From positions 310,001-374,000 of the forward strand of contig NZ_JAAMPJ010000010.1 of the NCBI RefSeq assembly GCF_011067745.1: DNA of 64,000 nt, written 5' to 3'. Below, piece by piece: positions 16,948 to 24,727 of this stretch. Below the pieces are notes generated by a model that did not search any database, had not been told where the DNA came from, and saw nothing but the letters and a program-made list of their open reading frames with translations. Origin of the DNA: Lentzea alba. Its GTDB lineage: Bacteria; Actinomycetota; Actinomycetes; Mycobacteriales; Pseudonocardiaceae. Every line of letters starts with the position of its first letter. Position 1 is the first letter of the stretch. The position numbers and the translations under genes were made by a program.

Positions 16948-18104
16948 TGCGCGTCGCGGTCGTCTCCGGGGGCGATCCTGGGCACGTCGTGCCGGCGATC
17001 GCGTTGTGCCTGAGGTTCGCGGAGGCCGGCGACACGCCGGTGCTGCTCACCGGTGATCGGTGGGTGGACGCCGCGAAGGGCGAGGGGATCACGGCGGCAC
17101 GGGTGACCGGGCTGGCGCTGGCGGACCTGCGAGATGCCGCTGATCTCGGCCGCGCGCTGCACGACCAGGCCGCGGAACTGGCGACCAAGCTCACCCCTCA
17201 GCTGGCGGCGATCAGCCCTGACCTGGTGGTGTGCGACGTCCTGGCGTTGGGCGCGAGCATGGCCGCGGAACTGCTCGGCGTGCCGTGGGCGCAGCTCTCC
17301 CCGCATCCGCTCTACGAACCGTCGAGGGCGCTGCCGCCGATGGGCAGTGGGCTGGCCGCGGGCCTCGGACTCAGAGGCCGGCTGCGGGACTCGGTGCTGC
17401 GGGCGATGACGGCCAGGTCGCTCCGTCAGGGCGAGCGGCAGCGCGCGGTCGTGCGGCAGCGGATCGGTTTGAGCGCGCGGGGAGCGGGGCCGGCCGTGCG
17501 GTTGATCGCCACGTTGCCCGCGCTGGAGGTGCCGCGCCCGGACTGGCCGGGCAACGCGCACGTGGTCGGGCCGCTGTTGTGGGAGGCGAGCCGGGAGCGG
17601 ATCAGCCCACCGGGGGGCGACGCTCCGCTGGTGATGGTCGCGCCGTCGACGGCGTGGACCGGGGCCGCCGACATGGCCGGGATGACGCTCGACGCGCTGC
17701 GGGAGCTGGGTGTGCGGGCCGTGGTGTCGACGTTCGCCCCGGCACCGGGCGAGCTGCCGGCGTGGGTGCGGTCGGGGCCGGGCAGGCAGGACGAGTTGCT
17801 GCGCGCGTCGTCGGTGGTGGTCTGCGGTGGCGGGCACGGCATGCTGGCCAAGGCGTTGCTGGCCGGGGTTCCCGTCGTGGTCGTGCCGGGTGGCGGCGAC
17901 CAGTGGGAGATGGCGAACCGGGTGGCGCGGCAGGGGAGCGGGGTGATCGTGCGTCCGGCCACTGTGGACGGTTTGCGTGCCGCGGTGGCGCGGTTGCTGG
18001 GTGACTCGCGGTTCGCTGCCGCGGCGGCGCGTGCGGCGGCGACGGTGGCCGAGGTTCGCGATCCCGTCGAGGTGTGCCGCGCCGTGCTGAGGGTTGCCAC
18101 CTGA
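16947..18104 (+). CDS. GT1-family glycosyltransferase (MGT-like)
   Basis: A 385-residue GT-B fold glycosyltransferase. The N-terminal acceptor domain starts VAVVSGGDPGHVVPAIAL, and the C-terminal donor domain has the family's Gly/His-rich signature, VVVCGGGHGMLAKALLAGVPVVVVPGGGDQWEMANR. It resembles macrolide/UDP-glucuronosyl-type transferases, which move a sugar from an activated nucleotide donor to a small lipophilic acceptor. It is slightly short for the family (about 400-430 usual). It is translationally coupled to the HD protein. Nothing nearby identifies the acceptor. Confidence 0.82.
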   Translation: MRVAVVSGGDPGHVVPAIALCLRFAEAGDTPVLLTGDRWVDAAKGEGITAARVTGLALADLRDAADLGRALHDQAAELATKLTPQLAAISPDLVVCDVLALGASMAAELLGVPWAQLSPHPLYEPSRALPPMGSGLAAGLGLRGRLRDSVLRAMTARSLRQGERQRAVVRQRIGLSARGAGPAVRLIATLPALEVPRPDWPGNAHVVGPLLWEASRERISPPGGDAPLVMVAPSTAWTGAADMAGMTLDALRELGVRAVVSTFAPAPGELPAWVRSGPGRQDELLRASSVVVCGGGHGMLAKALLAGVPVVVVPGGGDQWEMANRVARQGSGVIVRPATVDGLRAAVARLLGDSRFAAAAARAAATVAEVRDPVEVCRAVLRVAT

Positions 18105-18175
18105 CCGGGTGAAGTTCTGTCCAAACGGTGGCAGCGAGTGGATTTTCGGCAGCGCGGTCCGGTAATCCCTGCGCC

Positions 18176-19141
18176 GTGCGTCTTCCTCACGCGGTTTGGA
18201 TCAGCGGACTGTTGGTGCCCGCGCTGCTCGCCGCCACCGGCGTGCTCGTGTACGGCAACGACGTCGAACGGACGTTGTACGCCGATGTGCGTTCTGCGCT
18301 GAGCAAGGCCGGCTATCACGGCGTGGTCGAGGTGAACGGCCGTTCGGTCGTGGTGAGCGAAGTGTCGCCGCGGTCCGTGGACGCCGTACGCGCCGTGGTC
18401 TCCGACGTGTCCGGTGTCAGCAGCACCGACGTGCGTCCCGCGGGCCCGGAGCAGCTGCTCGTGGCCGTGCGCGGTGGCGAGATCCTGTTGTCCGGCGCGG
18501 TGGCGGACGACACCGAACGCGTGGCGCTGCTCAACGCCGCGAAGGCCGACGACCACCGCGTGACGGCCGCGCTCCGGCTCGGCGGCACCCTGCCCGTCCC
18601 ACCGGTCGTGGTCGGGCGCCTGGTGTCGGCGGCGCTGTCCGCCAAGGTGTCCGAGGTGACCACGACCATCCACAACGGACAGCTCGCGATCGCCGCCCGC
18701 GTCCCGGACGAAGCGCGCGCGACCGCGGTGCGGGACGCCGTCAAGCAGGCCGCGAACGGACTGCAGATCACCGACCGCGTCGAGGTCGGACCGTCCACGT
18801 CCGCCGGTGATCTGAACGTCGCGGCGTTGCACGACTCGATCAACCGCCTGGTGAACGGCAACGGCGCCATCCGGTTCGTGCAGGGCACCACCGGGTGGGA
18901 AGGCCACGGCCCGGTGCTCGTCGAACGCGTCGGCCGCATGCTTCTCGTCGCACCGCGCGCCTCGATCACGTTGGTGGCGCACGGCACCGACCCCGCGATG
19001 GCCGCGAAACGCGCGGAGATGGTCCGCGACGTGCTCGTGGGTCAAGGCGTGTCGCCCGCGCTGATCGCACTTGAGACCCGTCCCGCCCCCGACGGCGAGT
19101 ACGACCCGGCACTGCGCCAGGTCGACGTCGTAGTCCGCTAG
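18176..19141 (+). CDS. ArfA (OmpATb)-like membrane protein with BON and OmpA-like domains
   Basis: A 321-residue protein with one N-terminal membrane segment (AVWISGLLVPALLAATGVLVYG), BON-like repeats of alternating strand/helix (ADVRSALSKAGYHGVVEVNG, GEILLSGAVADDTER) and a C-terminal OmpA-like region (ITLVAHGTDPAMAAKRAEMVRDVLVGQGV). This order matches mycobacterial Rv0899/ArfA. GTG 18176 is preferred since it places the membrane helix near the start; an upstream start at 18128 is possible. An ArfC-like small protein follows 9 bp downstream, while an ArfB-like gene is not seen. In mycobacteria the operon has been linked to acid adaptation and ammonia release; the role here is unknown. Confidence 0.75.
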   Translation: MRLPHAVWISGLLVPALLAATGVLVYGNDVERTLYADVRSALSKAGYHGVVEVNGRSVVVSEVSPRSVDAVRAVVSDVSGVSSTDVRPAGPEQLLVAVRGGEILLSGAVADDTERVALLNAAKADDHRVTAALRLGGTLPVPPVVVGRLVSAALSAKVSEVTTTIHNGQLAIAARVPDEARATAVRDAVKQAANGLQITDRVEVGPSTSAGDLNVAALHDSINRLVNGNGAIRFVQGTTGWEGHGPVLVERVGRMLLVAPRASITLVAHGTDPAMAAKRAEMVRDVLVGQGVSPALIALETRPAPDGEYDPALRQVDVVVR

Positions 19142-19150
19142 GAGTTCGTC

Positions 19151-19495
19151 GTGCTCTGGTTGTTCGCGCAGATGTTCGTGCTCTGCCTGGTGTCGTTCGG
19201 TGTCGGTTCGCTGATGACGTGGCTGTCCGTGCGCAACCGGCTGCGTCCCGAGCCGCCGAAGCCGCGGCTGGCCCTGCCCGCGCCGAGGCGGGCCGCGCCC
19301 GAGGACGTGGTGGTGGAGCAGCCGCCGGTCCGGCAGTCGTTGCCGCTCAAGGGGAACTCGAAGACGATGGTGTACCACACCTCCGATTCCCCTTACTACA
19401 ACCGGATGAAGGGCGACATGGCGTTCGCCTCGGAGGCGGAGGCCGTCGCCGCCGGGTACCGGATGTGGACCACCAAAGCTCGCGTGAAGGTGTGA
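19151..19495 (+). CDS. ArfC-like small membrane protein with sunset-type domain
   Basis: A 114-residue protein: one N-terminal membrane helix (MLWLFAQMFVLCLVSFGVGS), a proline-rich linker, and a C-terminal block GNSKTMVYHTSDSPYYNRMK then FASEAEAVAAGYRMW, which matches the short domain found at the end of ArfC proteins. The GTG start has AGGAG 6 nt upstream and lies 9 bp after the ArfA-like gene, so the two form an operon. The linker is Pro/Glu/Arg-rich and probably spans the periplasm-like space. It ends 3 bp from the convergent anti-sigma gene. Confidence 0.72.
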   Translation: MLWLFAQMFVLCLVSFGVGSLMTWLSVRNRLRPEPPKPRLALPAPRRAAPEDVVVEQPPVRQSLPLKGNSKTMVYHTSDSPYYNRMKGDMAFASEAEAVAAGYRMWTTKARVKV

Positions 19496-19498
19496 CCG

Positions 19499-20224
19499 TC
19501 ACACGAGCGAGATGACCATCATGGGTGGGTTGGTCGGAGTCGCGGACCCTCCCTGCGGCTCCACCGTCACCGCCACCTTCTGCGCGCCGGACACTCCCGA
19601 CGCCATCATCGGAGCCGACCCGGTCGCCGGCAGCAGCCCCGCGGGCCGGGGGTCGCCGGCATCGAGGAACCACAGCTGGTAGACCCGGTCGGCGGGTGGT
19701 TCGGGCAGATCCCGGCTCAGGAACAGCAGTTCGTCCCGGCTCGCCGACACCACCGCGGTGCCCGTGGCGCCGTCCGGACCGGCCGCGCTGACCAGCTTGA
19801 CGTCCGGGGTGGACAGGAAATCGGTGAACTGGCTGTACTCGCGGGAGATCTGGGCCAGCGTGTCACTGTCCTTCGTGGACCCCAGGCCCTGTGCTGTCAC
19901 GACGACCGCCGCCACCAGACAGGCGGCGACGAGCAGACCGCCCGCCTCGCGCAGCCTGCGAATCCGGGGCACGCGGGCGGTTCGCGGTGGCAGCTGCCGG
20001 GTCTCGGCGGCGGCCTTGAGCACCCGCGCGCGCAGGTGTGGAGGCGGTGGGGAGTCGACCGCCGTGCCCAGCCGGCTCGCCGTGGCGGTGAGCTCGGCAA
20101 CCTCAGCGGCGCAGCTGCCGCACCGGTCGAGGTGAGTCTCGAACGCCGTTCTTTCGGTGTCCGCCAACGCGTTGACGGCGTAGGCGCCGGTGAGCGTGTG
20201 CAGTTCTGCGGATGTGCTCCTCAT
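19499..20224 (-). CDS. rskA: Anti-sigma-K factor, RskA family
   Basis: A 241-residue single-pass membrane anti-sigma factor. The cytoplasmic N-terminus has the zinc anti-sigma (ZAS) pattern FETHLDRCGSCAAEV, followed by a membrane helix (AGGLLVAACLVAAVVVTAQGL, about residues 97-117) and an extracytoplasmic RskA domain (ELLFLSRDLPEPPADRVYQLWFLDAG). It should hold SigK at the membrane until regulated proteolysis. ATG 20224 overlaps the sigK stop (ATGA), the classical coupling. ORF continuity past this ATG is the sigK frame's shadow, so I do not extend it. Confidence 0.92.
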   Translation of the reverse strand: MRSTSAELHTLTGAYAVNALADTERTAFETHLDRCGSCAAEVAELTATASRLGTAVDSPPPPHLRARVLKAAAETRQLPPRTARVPRIRRLREAGGLLVAACLVAAVVVTAQGLGSTKDSDTLAQISREYSQFTDFLSTPDVKLVSAAGPDGATGTAVVSASRDELLFLSRDLPEPPADRVYQLWFLDAGDPRPAGLLPATGSAPMMASGVSGAQKVAVTVEPQGGSATPTNPPMMVISLV

Positions 20225-20823
20225 CCGGTCACCCCCATGCAGTCGCGGAGTCGGATCAGGCCGTCGCGCATCCTGGTCTTGACCGTGCCGAGCGGCAGCC
20301 CGAGCAGGCTCGCGACCTCGGGATACGAGTAGCCCTGGTAGTAGGCGAGCAACACGGATTCGCGCTGCAGGTCGGTCAGGTTGCCGAGGCAGCGGCGCAC
20401 CTGGCGTTGTTCCAGGCGGCCGTCGACCTGTTCGCTGACCTCGTCGAACGGCCTGGTGGTGTCGAGACGTGCCACGTGTTCCTCGCGGTGCGTGGCGGCC
20501 TGGGCGGATCTCACGCGGTCGACGGCGCGCCGGTGCGTCAGGGTCAGGATCCAGGTGTTGGCGCTGCCCTTGCCGGGGTCGAACCTGGTCGCGGTCCGCC
20601 ACACCTCGAGCATCACCTCCTGGAACACCTCCTCCGACTGCGCCTGGTCGCGCACAACCCTTCTGATCAGGCCGAAAACCGAGCCGGACACGTGGTCGTA
20701 CAACCGCTCGAACGCCGCCTCGTCGCCCCGTGCCACCAGGGCCAGCAGGTCGTTGGCAGTGGGTTCGGCCGGGCGGTCGTCGTCGCGTGGAATGCTTTGC
20801 AGCGACCGCTCACGCTTCGGCAT
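20221..20823 (-). CDS. sigK: ECF sigma factor SigK
   Basis: A 200-residue ECF sigma factor. Region 2 reads LYDHVSGSVFGLIRRVVRDQ and EEVFQEVMLEVWRTATRFDP, region 4 LTDLQRESVLLAYYQGYSYPE then LGLPLGTVKTRMRDGLIRLRD. ATG 20823 is preceded by AAGGAAG. The identity rests on the RskA-type partner encoded directly downstream and the MPT83/MPT70-like gene placed divergently upstream, the same trio as in mycobacteria. It should direct RNA polymerase to CCATCC-type promoters, including the one before the fasciclin gene. Confidence 0.9.
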   Translation of the reverse strand: MPKRERSLQSIPRDDDRPAEPTANDLLALVARGDEAAFERLYDHVSGSVFGLIRRVVRDQAQSEEVFQEVMLEVWRTATRFDPGKGSANTWILTLTHRRAVDRVRSAQAATHREEHVARLDTTRPFDEVSEQVDGRLEQRQVRRCLGNLTDLQRESVLLAYYQGYSYPEVASLLGLPLGTVKTRMRDGLIRLRDCMGVTG

Positions 20824-20951
20824 CGGGCTTCCTTTCCACGGCGTCGTCCTCTGGTGTTCGCGGCAGAGGCGTCTGTGGATCGGTGTTGAACGGGTTGTTC
20901 TGTTTTGGTCCATTGTGGACAGGCGGATTGGTAACGGATCGGTAACCGCAC

Positions 20952-20979
20952 CCATCCGTTCTCCGAGTGGTGGCGAATC
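20952..20979 (+). promoter_or_regulatory. Candidate SigK-type promoter of the fasciclin gene
   Basis: CCATCC at 20952-20957 and CGAATC at 20974-20979, 16 nt apart, lie about 45 nt before the fasciclin ATG. From memory, mycobacterial SigK promoters have a CCATCC -35 box and a CGAATA-like -10 box; the -10 match and spacing here are approximate. Just upstream GGTAAC occurs twice, 11 nt apart (20940-20957 region), of unknown meaning. Confidence 0.5.
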
Positions 20980-21021
20980 ACGTGCAGCAACCGCTCGACC
21001 ACTTTTTGGAGATGTCCTGTC

Positions 21022-21666
21022 ATGAACAAGACCGTCCGCAGCACCGCCCTGGCCATCGGCGCCGTCTCGTTCACCCTGTTCGCCGGCGCCTGTGGTTCGG
21101 GTGACATGGCGAGCAGTGGCAACACCAGCTCCACGCCAACCTCGACGACCTCGTCCGCCGCGATGGCCGACCCGGCCCGTGACCTCGTCGGCCCCGGTTG
21201 TGCCGACTACGCCAAGCAGGTCCCGTCCGGCGCCGGTTCCGTCACGGGCATGGCCGCCGACCCGGTCGCCGTTGCCGCGAGCAACAACCCGTTGCTCACC
21301 ACGCTCGTGAGCGCGGTGTCCGGCAAGCTCAACCCGAAGGTGAACCTGGTCTCGACGTTGAACAGCGCCGAGTTCACCGTCTTCGCGCCGGTCGACTCGG
21401 CGTTCGCGAAGATCGACGCCGCCACGATCGAGAGGCTCAAGACCGATGACGCGCTGCTGACCAAGATCCTGACCTACCACGTGGTGCCCGGTCAGATCGC
21501 GCCCGACGAGATCGCCGGGGACCAGAAGACCGTGCAGGCCGGCGTGGTGAAGGTGTCCGGCTCGGGTGACGCGCTGAAGGTCAACGACGCCAACGTGATC
21601 TGCGGTGGCGTGCGTACCGCCAACGCGACCGTCTACCTGATCGACTCGGTGTTGCTGCCTCAGTGA
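21022..21666 (+). CDS. Fasciclin-domain lipoprotein, MPT83/MPT70-like
   Basis: A 214-residue lipoprotein. The signal peptide ends in the lipobox FAGAC with lipid-accepting C24, then a Ser/Thr-rich linker and one fasciclin (FAS1) domain: FTVFAPVDSAFAKI, LLTKILTYHVVPGQI and NATVYLIDSVLLPQ. It resembles the mycobacterial secreted antigens MPT83/MPT70, whose genes are SigK targets. It lies divergent from sigK-rskA and has a candidate SigK promoter. FAS1 domains mediate adhesion; anchoring to the outer face of the membrane is predicted. Confidence 0.92.
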   Translation: MNKTVRSTALAIGAVSFTLFAGACGSGDMASSGNTSSTPTSTTSSAAMADPARDLVGPGCADYAKQVPSGAGSVTGMAADPVAVAASNNPLLTTLVSAVSGKLNPKVNLVSTLNSAEFTVFAPVDSAFAKIDAATIERLKTDDALLTKILTYHVVPGQIAPDEIAGDQKTVQAGVVKVSGSGDALKVNDANVICGGVRTANATVYLIDSVLLPQ

Positions 21667-21707
21667 TCTCGGCGCTGTTGCGGCAGTGATGGTGTGCGGC
21701 AACGCTC

Positions 21708-22262
21708 TCAGGAGTGGAACGGATCGGGCCCGTCACCCGGCAGCCAGCTGATGCCGGGTTCGGTCCAACCGCTGCGTTCCAGCATCAGGGCGGCTTCGGC
21801 GGCGTGGGGTTCCAGGAGCCGCGACAGGTAGAGGCGACCGGCTAGGTGGTCGGTCTCGTGCTGGAGGCACCGGGCTGAGAACCCGGTGCCTTCCACCTTC
21901 ACCTCGGCGCCGTGGAGGTCGACGCCGGTTACGCGGGCCCAGGCCGCTCGGCTGGTCGGGAAACGCTCGCCGGGTACCGAAAGGCAGCCTTCGTGTGCGG
22001 TCAGCGGGGGTCCGGAGGTCTCCAGGACCGGGTTGATCACGTGGCCCCGGTGATGGCGGCCGGTGTCGTCCGGGCAGTCGTAGACGAACACGCTGCGGCT
22101 GTCGCCTACCTGGTTGGCTGCTAGGCCCGCGCCGTTCGCGGCGGTGTTGGTGTCGAACAGGTCCTCGACGAGTTGTGCCAGGTCGTCGTCGAACTCGGTG
22201 ATCTGGGTGGTGGGGGTGTTTAGGCGCGGGTCGCCGGCCACGAGGATCGGGCGGATGGTCAT
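21708..22262 (-). CDS. def: Peptide deformylase
   Basis: A 184-residue polypeptide deformylase that removes the formyl group from nascent N-termini. All three metal-site motifs are intact: GAGLAANQVG, EGCLSVPG (Cys ligand) and QHETDHLAG (two His ligands and catalytic Glu). ATG 22262 overlaps the stop of the ferredoxin-like gene (ATGA). Unlike the housekeeping copy, it is not next to fmt or priA, so it may be a second, accessory deformylase. Confidence 0.93.
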   Translation of the reverse strand: MTIRPILVAGDPRLNTPTTQITEFDDDLAQLVEDLFDTNTAANGAGLAANQVGDSRSVFVYDCPDDTGRHHRGHVINPVLETSGPPLTAHEGCLSVPGERFPTSRAAWARVTGVDLHGAEVKVEGTGFSARCLQHETDHLAGRLYLSRLLEPHAAEAALMLERSGWTEPGISWLPGDGPDPFHS

Positions 22263-22600
22263 GGCTTGACCGCGGGTGGCATCACGATCCGTTCGGCGAC
22301 CACTGGGGGTGGGGCGGCTCGGCCTGGGCCGCCCGCGTTGATCCAGGCGATGACGCCGTGTATCGCGTCGTCGTTCAGCACGGAGCCCACCCAGGCCGGT
22401 TTGGCTCCGGCTGCCCGTGCGGCAGGGGTGGGTTGCACGACGACGATGTTCGACGACTCGCAGGCGTCCAGGCAGTCGGCCACGCGAACGGTTGGGAGGG
22501 CTGCTCGCAGGACCTCGAGTTGGTGGTCGTGGTCGACGTTGGGGTGTTTGCGGGTGGTTCCGCAGCAGCATCCCCGGCAGACCGTGATCCGTGGCGTCAT
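22259..22600 (-). CDS. Thioredoxin-like [2Fe-2S] ferredoxin-type protein
   Basis: A 113-residue protein whose N-terminal half carries the cysteine pattern of shethna/thioredoxin-like ferredoxins: VCRGCCCGTTRKHP and, about 30 residues on, VADCLDACESSNIVVVQP. The C-terminal half ends in a Pro/Ala-rich tail. It should bind a [2Fe-2S] cluster and pass electrons, but no partner reductase is adjacent. It overlaps the deformylase start by ATGA, an unusual pairing. ATG 22600 lacks a clear ribosome-binding site. Confidence 0.75.
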   Translation of the reverse strand: MTPRITVCRGCCCGTTRKHPNVDHDHQLEVLRAALPTVRVADCLDACESSNIVVVQPTPAARAAGAKPAWVGSVLNDDAIHGVIAWINAGGPGRAAPPPVVAERIVMPPAVKP

Positions 22601-22744
22601 GATCTGGATCTAACTCGATTGTGCCGGGCTGGTTTCGGTGTCTGTGTTCAACGTCGCCAGTGGCACGACCTTGCGGGTGGTCGCGGTTGAAAAGCGGCTC
22701 GGCTGCGCCTTCGCTTCGCCTCGCCTGCACCATCGCGTGCGGAG
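22601..22744. other. Short intergenic stretch with C/T-G/C-rich repeat-like sequence
   Basis: No gene or clear terminator is seen. 22694-22730 contains iterated GCCTTCGCTTCGCCTCGCC-like sequence, which could be a small dispersed repeat; no second copy is visible in this window. Confidence 0.3.
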
Positions 22745-23152
22745 CTACTCGCTGGGTGAGCAGCCTCGGTTGGCGTTGATCTCGTCGCGGTGCTCGATCG
22801 CCCACTCGGCCAGCGCGATCACCAGCGGCACCAACGTCTTGCCGAGCGCGGTCACCTCGTACTCGACGCGCGGCGGCACTTCCGGGTAGGCCGTGCGGCT
22901 GACCAGGCCGTCCTCGACCAGGTGCTTCAGCGTCAGGGTGAGCATTCGTTGGGAGATGCCGCCGATCGCCTTCTCCAGCTCGCCGAAGCGCAGCGGGCCC
23001 GACCGCAGGGCGCCCAGGGTCAGCAGGCTCCACTTGTCGCTGATGCGGTCCAGCACCTCCCGGACCGCGCCGCCGTCGTTCAGCAGCGGCGGACAGGTGC
23101 GTGTGCGTGTGATCCCGGCCACAGCTCGCCTCGCTTTCCTGGACACATACAT
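22745..23152 (-). CDS. HxlR-family transcriptional regulator
   Basis: A 135-residue winged-helix regulator. The HxlR signature is clear: VLDRISDKWSLLTLGALRSG, RFGELEKAIGGISQRMLTLTLKHL, EDGLVSRTAYPEVPPRVEYEVTALG. An N-terminal Cys (CPPLL, C20) could be redox- or electrophile-responsive, as in related regulators such as HypR and YodB; that is inference. ATG 23152 has AAAGG 7 nt upstream. It is divergent from the DoxX-family gene with only 75 bp between them, so it probably controls that gene. Confidence 0.87.
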   Translation of the reverse strand: MYVSRKARRAVAGITRTRTCPPLLNDGGAVREVLDRISDKWSLLTLGALRSGPLRFGELEKAIGGISQRMLTLTLKHLVEDGLVSRTAYPEVPPRVEYEVTALGKTLVPLVIALAEWAIEHRDEINANRGCSPSE

Positions 23153-23227
23153 CGATGTGCCTTTTGCGGCGCTTCAAAACTTACACAGCATGTGGCTACG
23201 CACAACTCGTAAGGATTGGAGACTGCG

Positions 23228-23599
23228 GTGAACATCGCGTTGTGGGTGGTGCAGGGGCTGCTGGCGGCGGTCTACCTGGCGGCCGGCGTCATGAAGGTGG
23301 TGCGCCCGCGTGAGCAGATGGTCGCGTCCGGCGGGTTCGAGTGGGCCAAGGACATGACGGACGGGGCCGTCAAGGCGATCGGTGCCGTTGAGGTGCTCGG
23401 TGCGCTTGGGCTGGTCCTGCCGCAGCTGACCGGCATCGCGCCGGTGCTCACGCCGATCGCCGCCGTTGGGCTGGTGATCGTGCAGGTTTTTGCGATGCGG
23501 GTGCACCTGAAGCTGGGGGAGACCAAGTCGTTGCCCGTCAACGTGGTTCTGTTGCTCCTGGCCGCGTTCGTGGCGGTGGGGCGCTTCGCCGTTGGATGA
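23228..23599 (+). CDS. DoxX-family membrane protein
   Basis: A 123-residue protein with four predicted membrane helices (LWVVQGLLAAVYLAAGVMKV, AIGAVEVLGALGLVLPQL, VLTPIAAVGLVIVQVFAM, NVVLLLLAAFVAVGRF) as in DoxX/DoxD-like proteins. GTG 23228 has GGAG at useful spacing. Located divergent to the HxlR regulator, it resembles the quinone/aldehyde-responsive DoxX units controlled by HxlR or MarR proteins. Its biochemical activity is unknown. The stop overlaps the first ATG of the P-loop kinase gene. Confidence 0.82.
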   Translation: MNIALWVVQGLLAAVYLAAGVMKVVRPREQMVASGGFEWAKDMTDGAVKAIGAVEVLGALGLVLPQLTGIAPVLTPIAAVGLVIVQVFAMRVHLKLGETKSLPVNVVLLLLAAFVAVGRFAVG

Positions 23600-24240
23600 T
23601 GGGGTGCATGCGCCTGCACGAAGGTGAGGTCGAGGCCGCGGGATGGCGGGTCGAGAAGCTGGCGGACCTTGTGGGACGACTGCGTGCACCCAGACGGCCT
23701 GTTCTCGTCGCGGTTGACGGACGCGGCGGCGCCGGGAAGTCCACCCTCGTCGAACGGATGCGGCAGGTTGTTCCCCGGTCCGAGGTCGTGCACACCGACG
23801 ACATCGCGTGGAACCAGGCGTTCTTCGACTGGGCGGATCTCCTGGCCCACAACGTGTTGCGGCCTCTTCGCCGGGGTGAGGCGGTCGAGTTCCGGCCGCC
23901 CGCCTGGATCGAGCACGACCGGCCGGGGGCGATCCGCGTCCCGGCCGGGGCGGACGTCGTGTGGGTTGAGGGCACCGGGATCATCCGCGACGAACTGACC
24001 GCGTGGTTCGACGCGTCGATCTGGGTGCAGGGCGACCTGGATGAGCAGGAACGTCGGTTGGTGGCGCGGGACGGTGATTCGGCGGCGCAGCGGCGTCACG
24101 TTGCCGCGTGGCTGGCTGAAGAACTGCCGTTCATGCGCAGGGAACGGCCGTGGGAGAAGGCGACGATTGTTGTGGCCGGCACGACCGGACTTCGCCACGA
24201 TCCCGAGACCGAGGTCGTTACAGGTTCTTGTGGAAGATGA
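23596..24240 (+). CDS. P-loop uridine-kinase-like protein
   Basis: A 214-residue P-loop protein: Walker A DGRGGAGKST (around residue 43), then TDDIAWNQAFFDWADLLAHN and WVEGTGIIRDEL, as in the uridine kinase-like family of small-molecule kinases. The N-terminus is ambiguous: ATG 23596 makes an ATGA overlap with the DoxX-family gene, and ATG 23608 is an alternative four codons in. Its 3' end overlaps the convergent GNAT gene by 23 bp. Substrate is not evident; nucleoside or other metabolite phosphorylation is possible. Confidence 0.72.
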   Translation: MMGCMRLHEGEVEAAGWRVEKLADLVGRLRAPRRPVLVAVDGRGGAGKSTLVERMRQVVPRSEVVHTDDIAWNQAFFDWADLLAHNVLRPLRRGEAVEFRPPAWIEHDRPGAIRVPAGADVVWVEGTGIIRDELTAWFDASIWVQGDLDEQERRLVARDGDSAAQRRHVAAWLAEELPFMRRERPWEKATIVVAGTTGLRHDPETEVVTGSCGR

Positions 24241-24727
24241 GGAAGTCGCACGGGCAGGCGAGGTGCGGGGCCAGTTGTGGGAAGGCCTCGCCGAAGTCGT
24301 CCGTGCGTACGACCTGGTAGCCGATGCGCGTGTACCAAGCCCGCAGGAAGTTCTTGACCGGATGCGTCCAGGTTTGGGGGACCAGCAGTTCCAACTGCAG
24401 GCGGGACAACCCGCGCTCGCGCGCCCAGGCCTCGGCGAAGGTGACCAGGTCGCGGCCGAGGCCGGTGCCGCGTTCTTCCGGTGCGGCGACGAGCATGCCG
24501 AACTCGCCGGTGTTGTCGTCCAACTGCTGGATGCGGATTGCGCCGACAAGACGCCCGGACGATCGGGCCACCGCGATTTGCCCGGCGTCGACGAGGCTTG
24601 CCATCTCGGACTCGGTGGTGCGGGCCGTGTCGCCGACCCACAGGCCCTTCTCGGCCTCGGCATAAACGCGGTTCACCAGGTCGGCTAGTTCCGCCGCTAG
24701 ACCGGGAGCGGCGGAGGCGAAGGTCAC
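24218..24727 (-). CDS. GNAT-family N-acetyltransferase
   Basis: A 169-residue acetyltransferase. The acetyl-CoA-binding motif A is FGMLVAAPEERGTGLGRDLV (R/Q-x2-G-x-G/A pattern as ERGTGLG), preceded by GRLVGAIRIQQLDDNTGE and followed by NFLRAWYTRIGYQVVRTDDFGE. I use GTG 24727, which overlaps the stop of the Spd-like gene (GTGA); the longer open frame upstream is that gene's shadow. Acetyl acceptor unknown. Confidence 0.85.
   Translation of the reverse strand: MTFASAAPGLAAELADLVNRVYAEAEKGLWVGDTARTTESEMASLVDAGQIAVARSSGRLVGAIRIQQLDDNTGEFGMLVAAPEERGTGLGRDLVTFAEAWARERGLSRLQLELLVPQTWTHPVKNFLRAWYTRIGYQVVRTDDFGEAFPQLAPHLACPCDFLIFHKNL

Noticed and set aside
17426..19378. A 650-codon minus-strand open frame
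   Set aside because: It runs antisense through three unrelated plus-strand genes (glycosyltransferase, ArfA-like, ArfC-like); not a real gene.
22694..22730. Iterated GCCTTCGCTTCGCCTCGCC-like sequence as a CRISPR or tandem repeat
   Set aside because: There is no regular spacer or unit and only one short run; low-complexity sequence is the simpler explanation.
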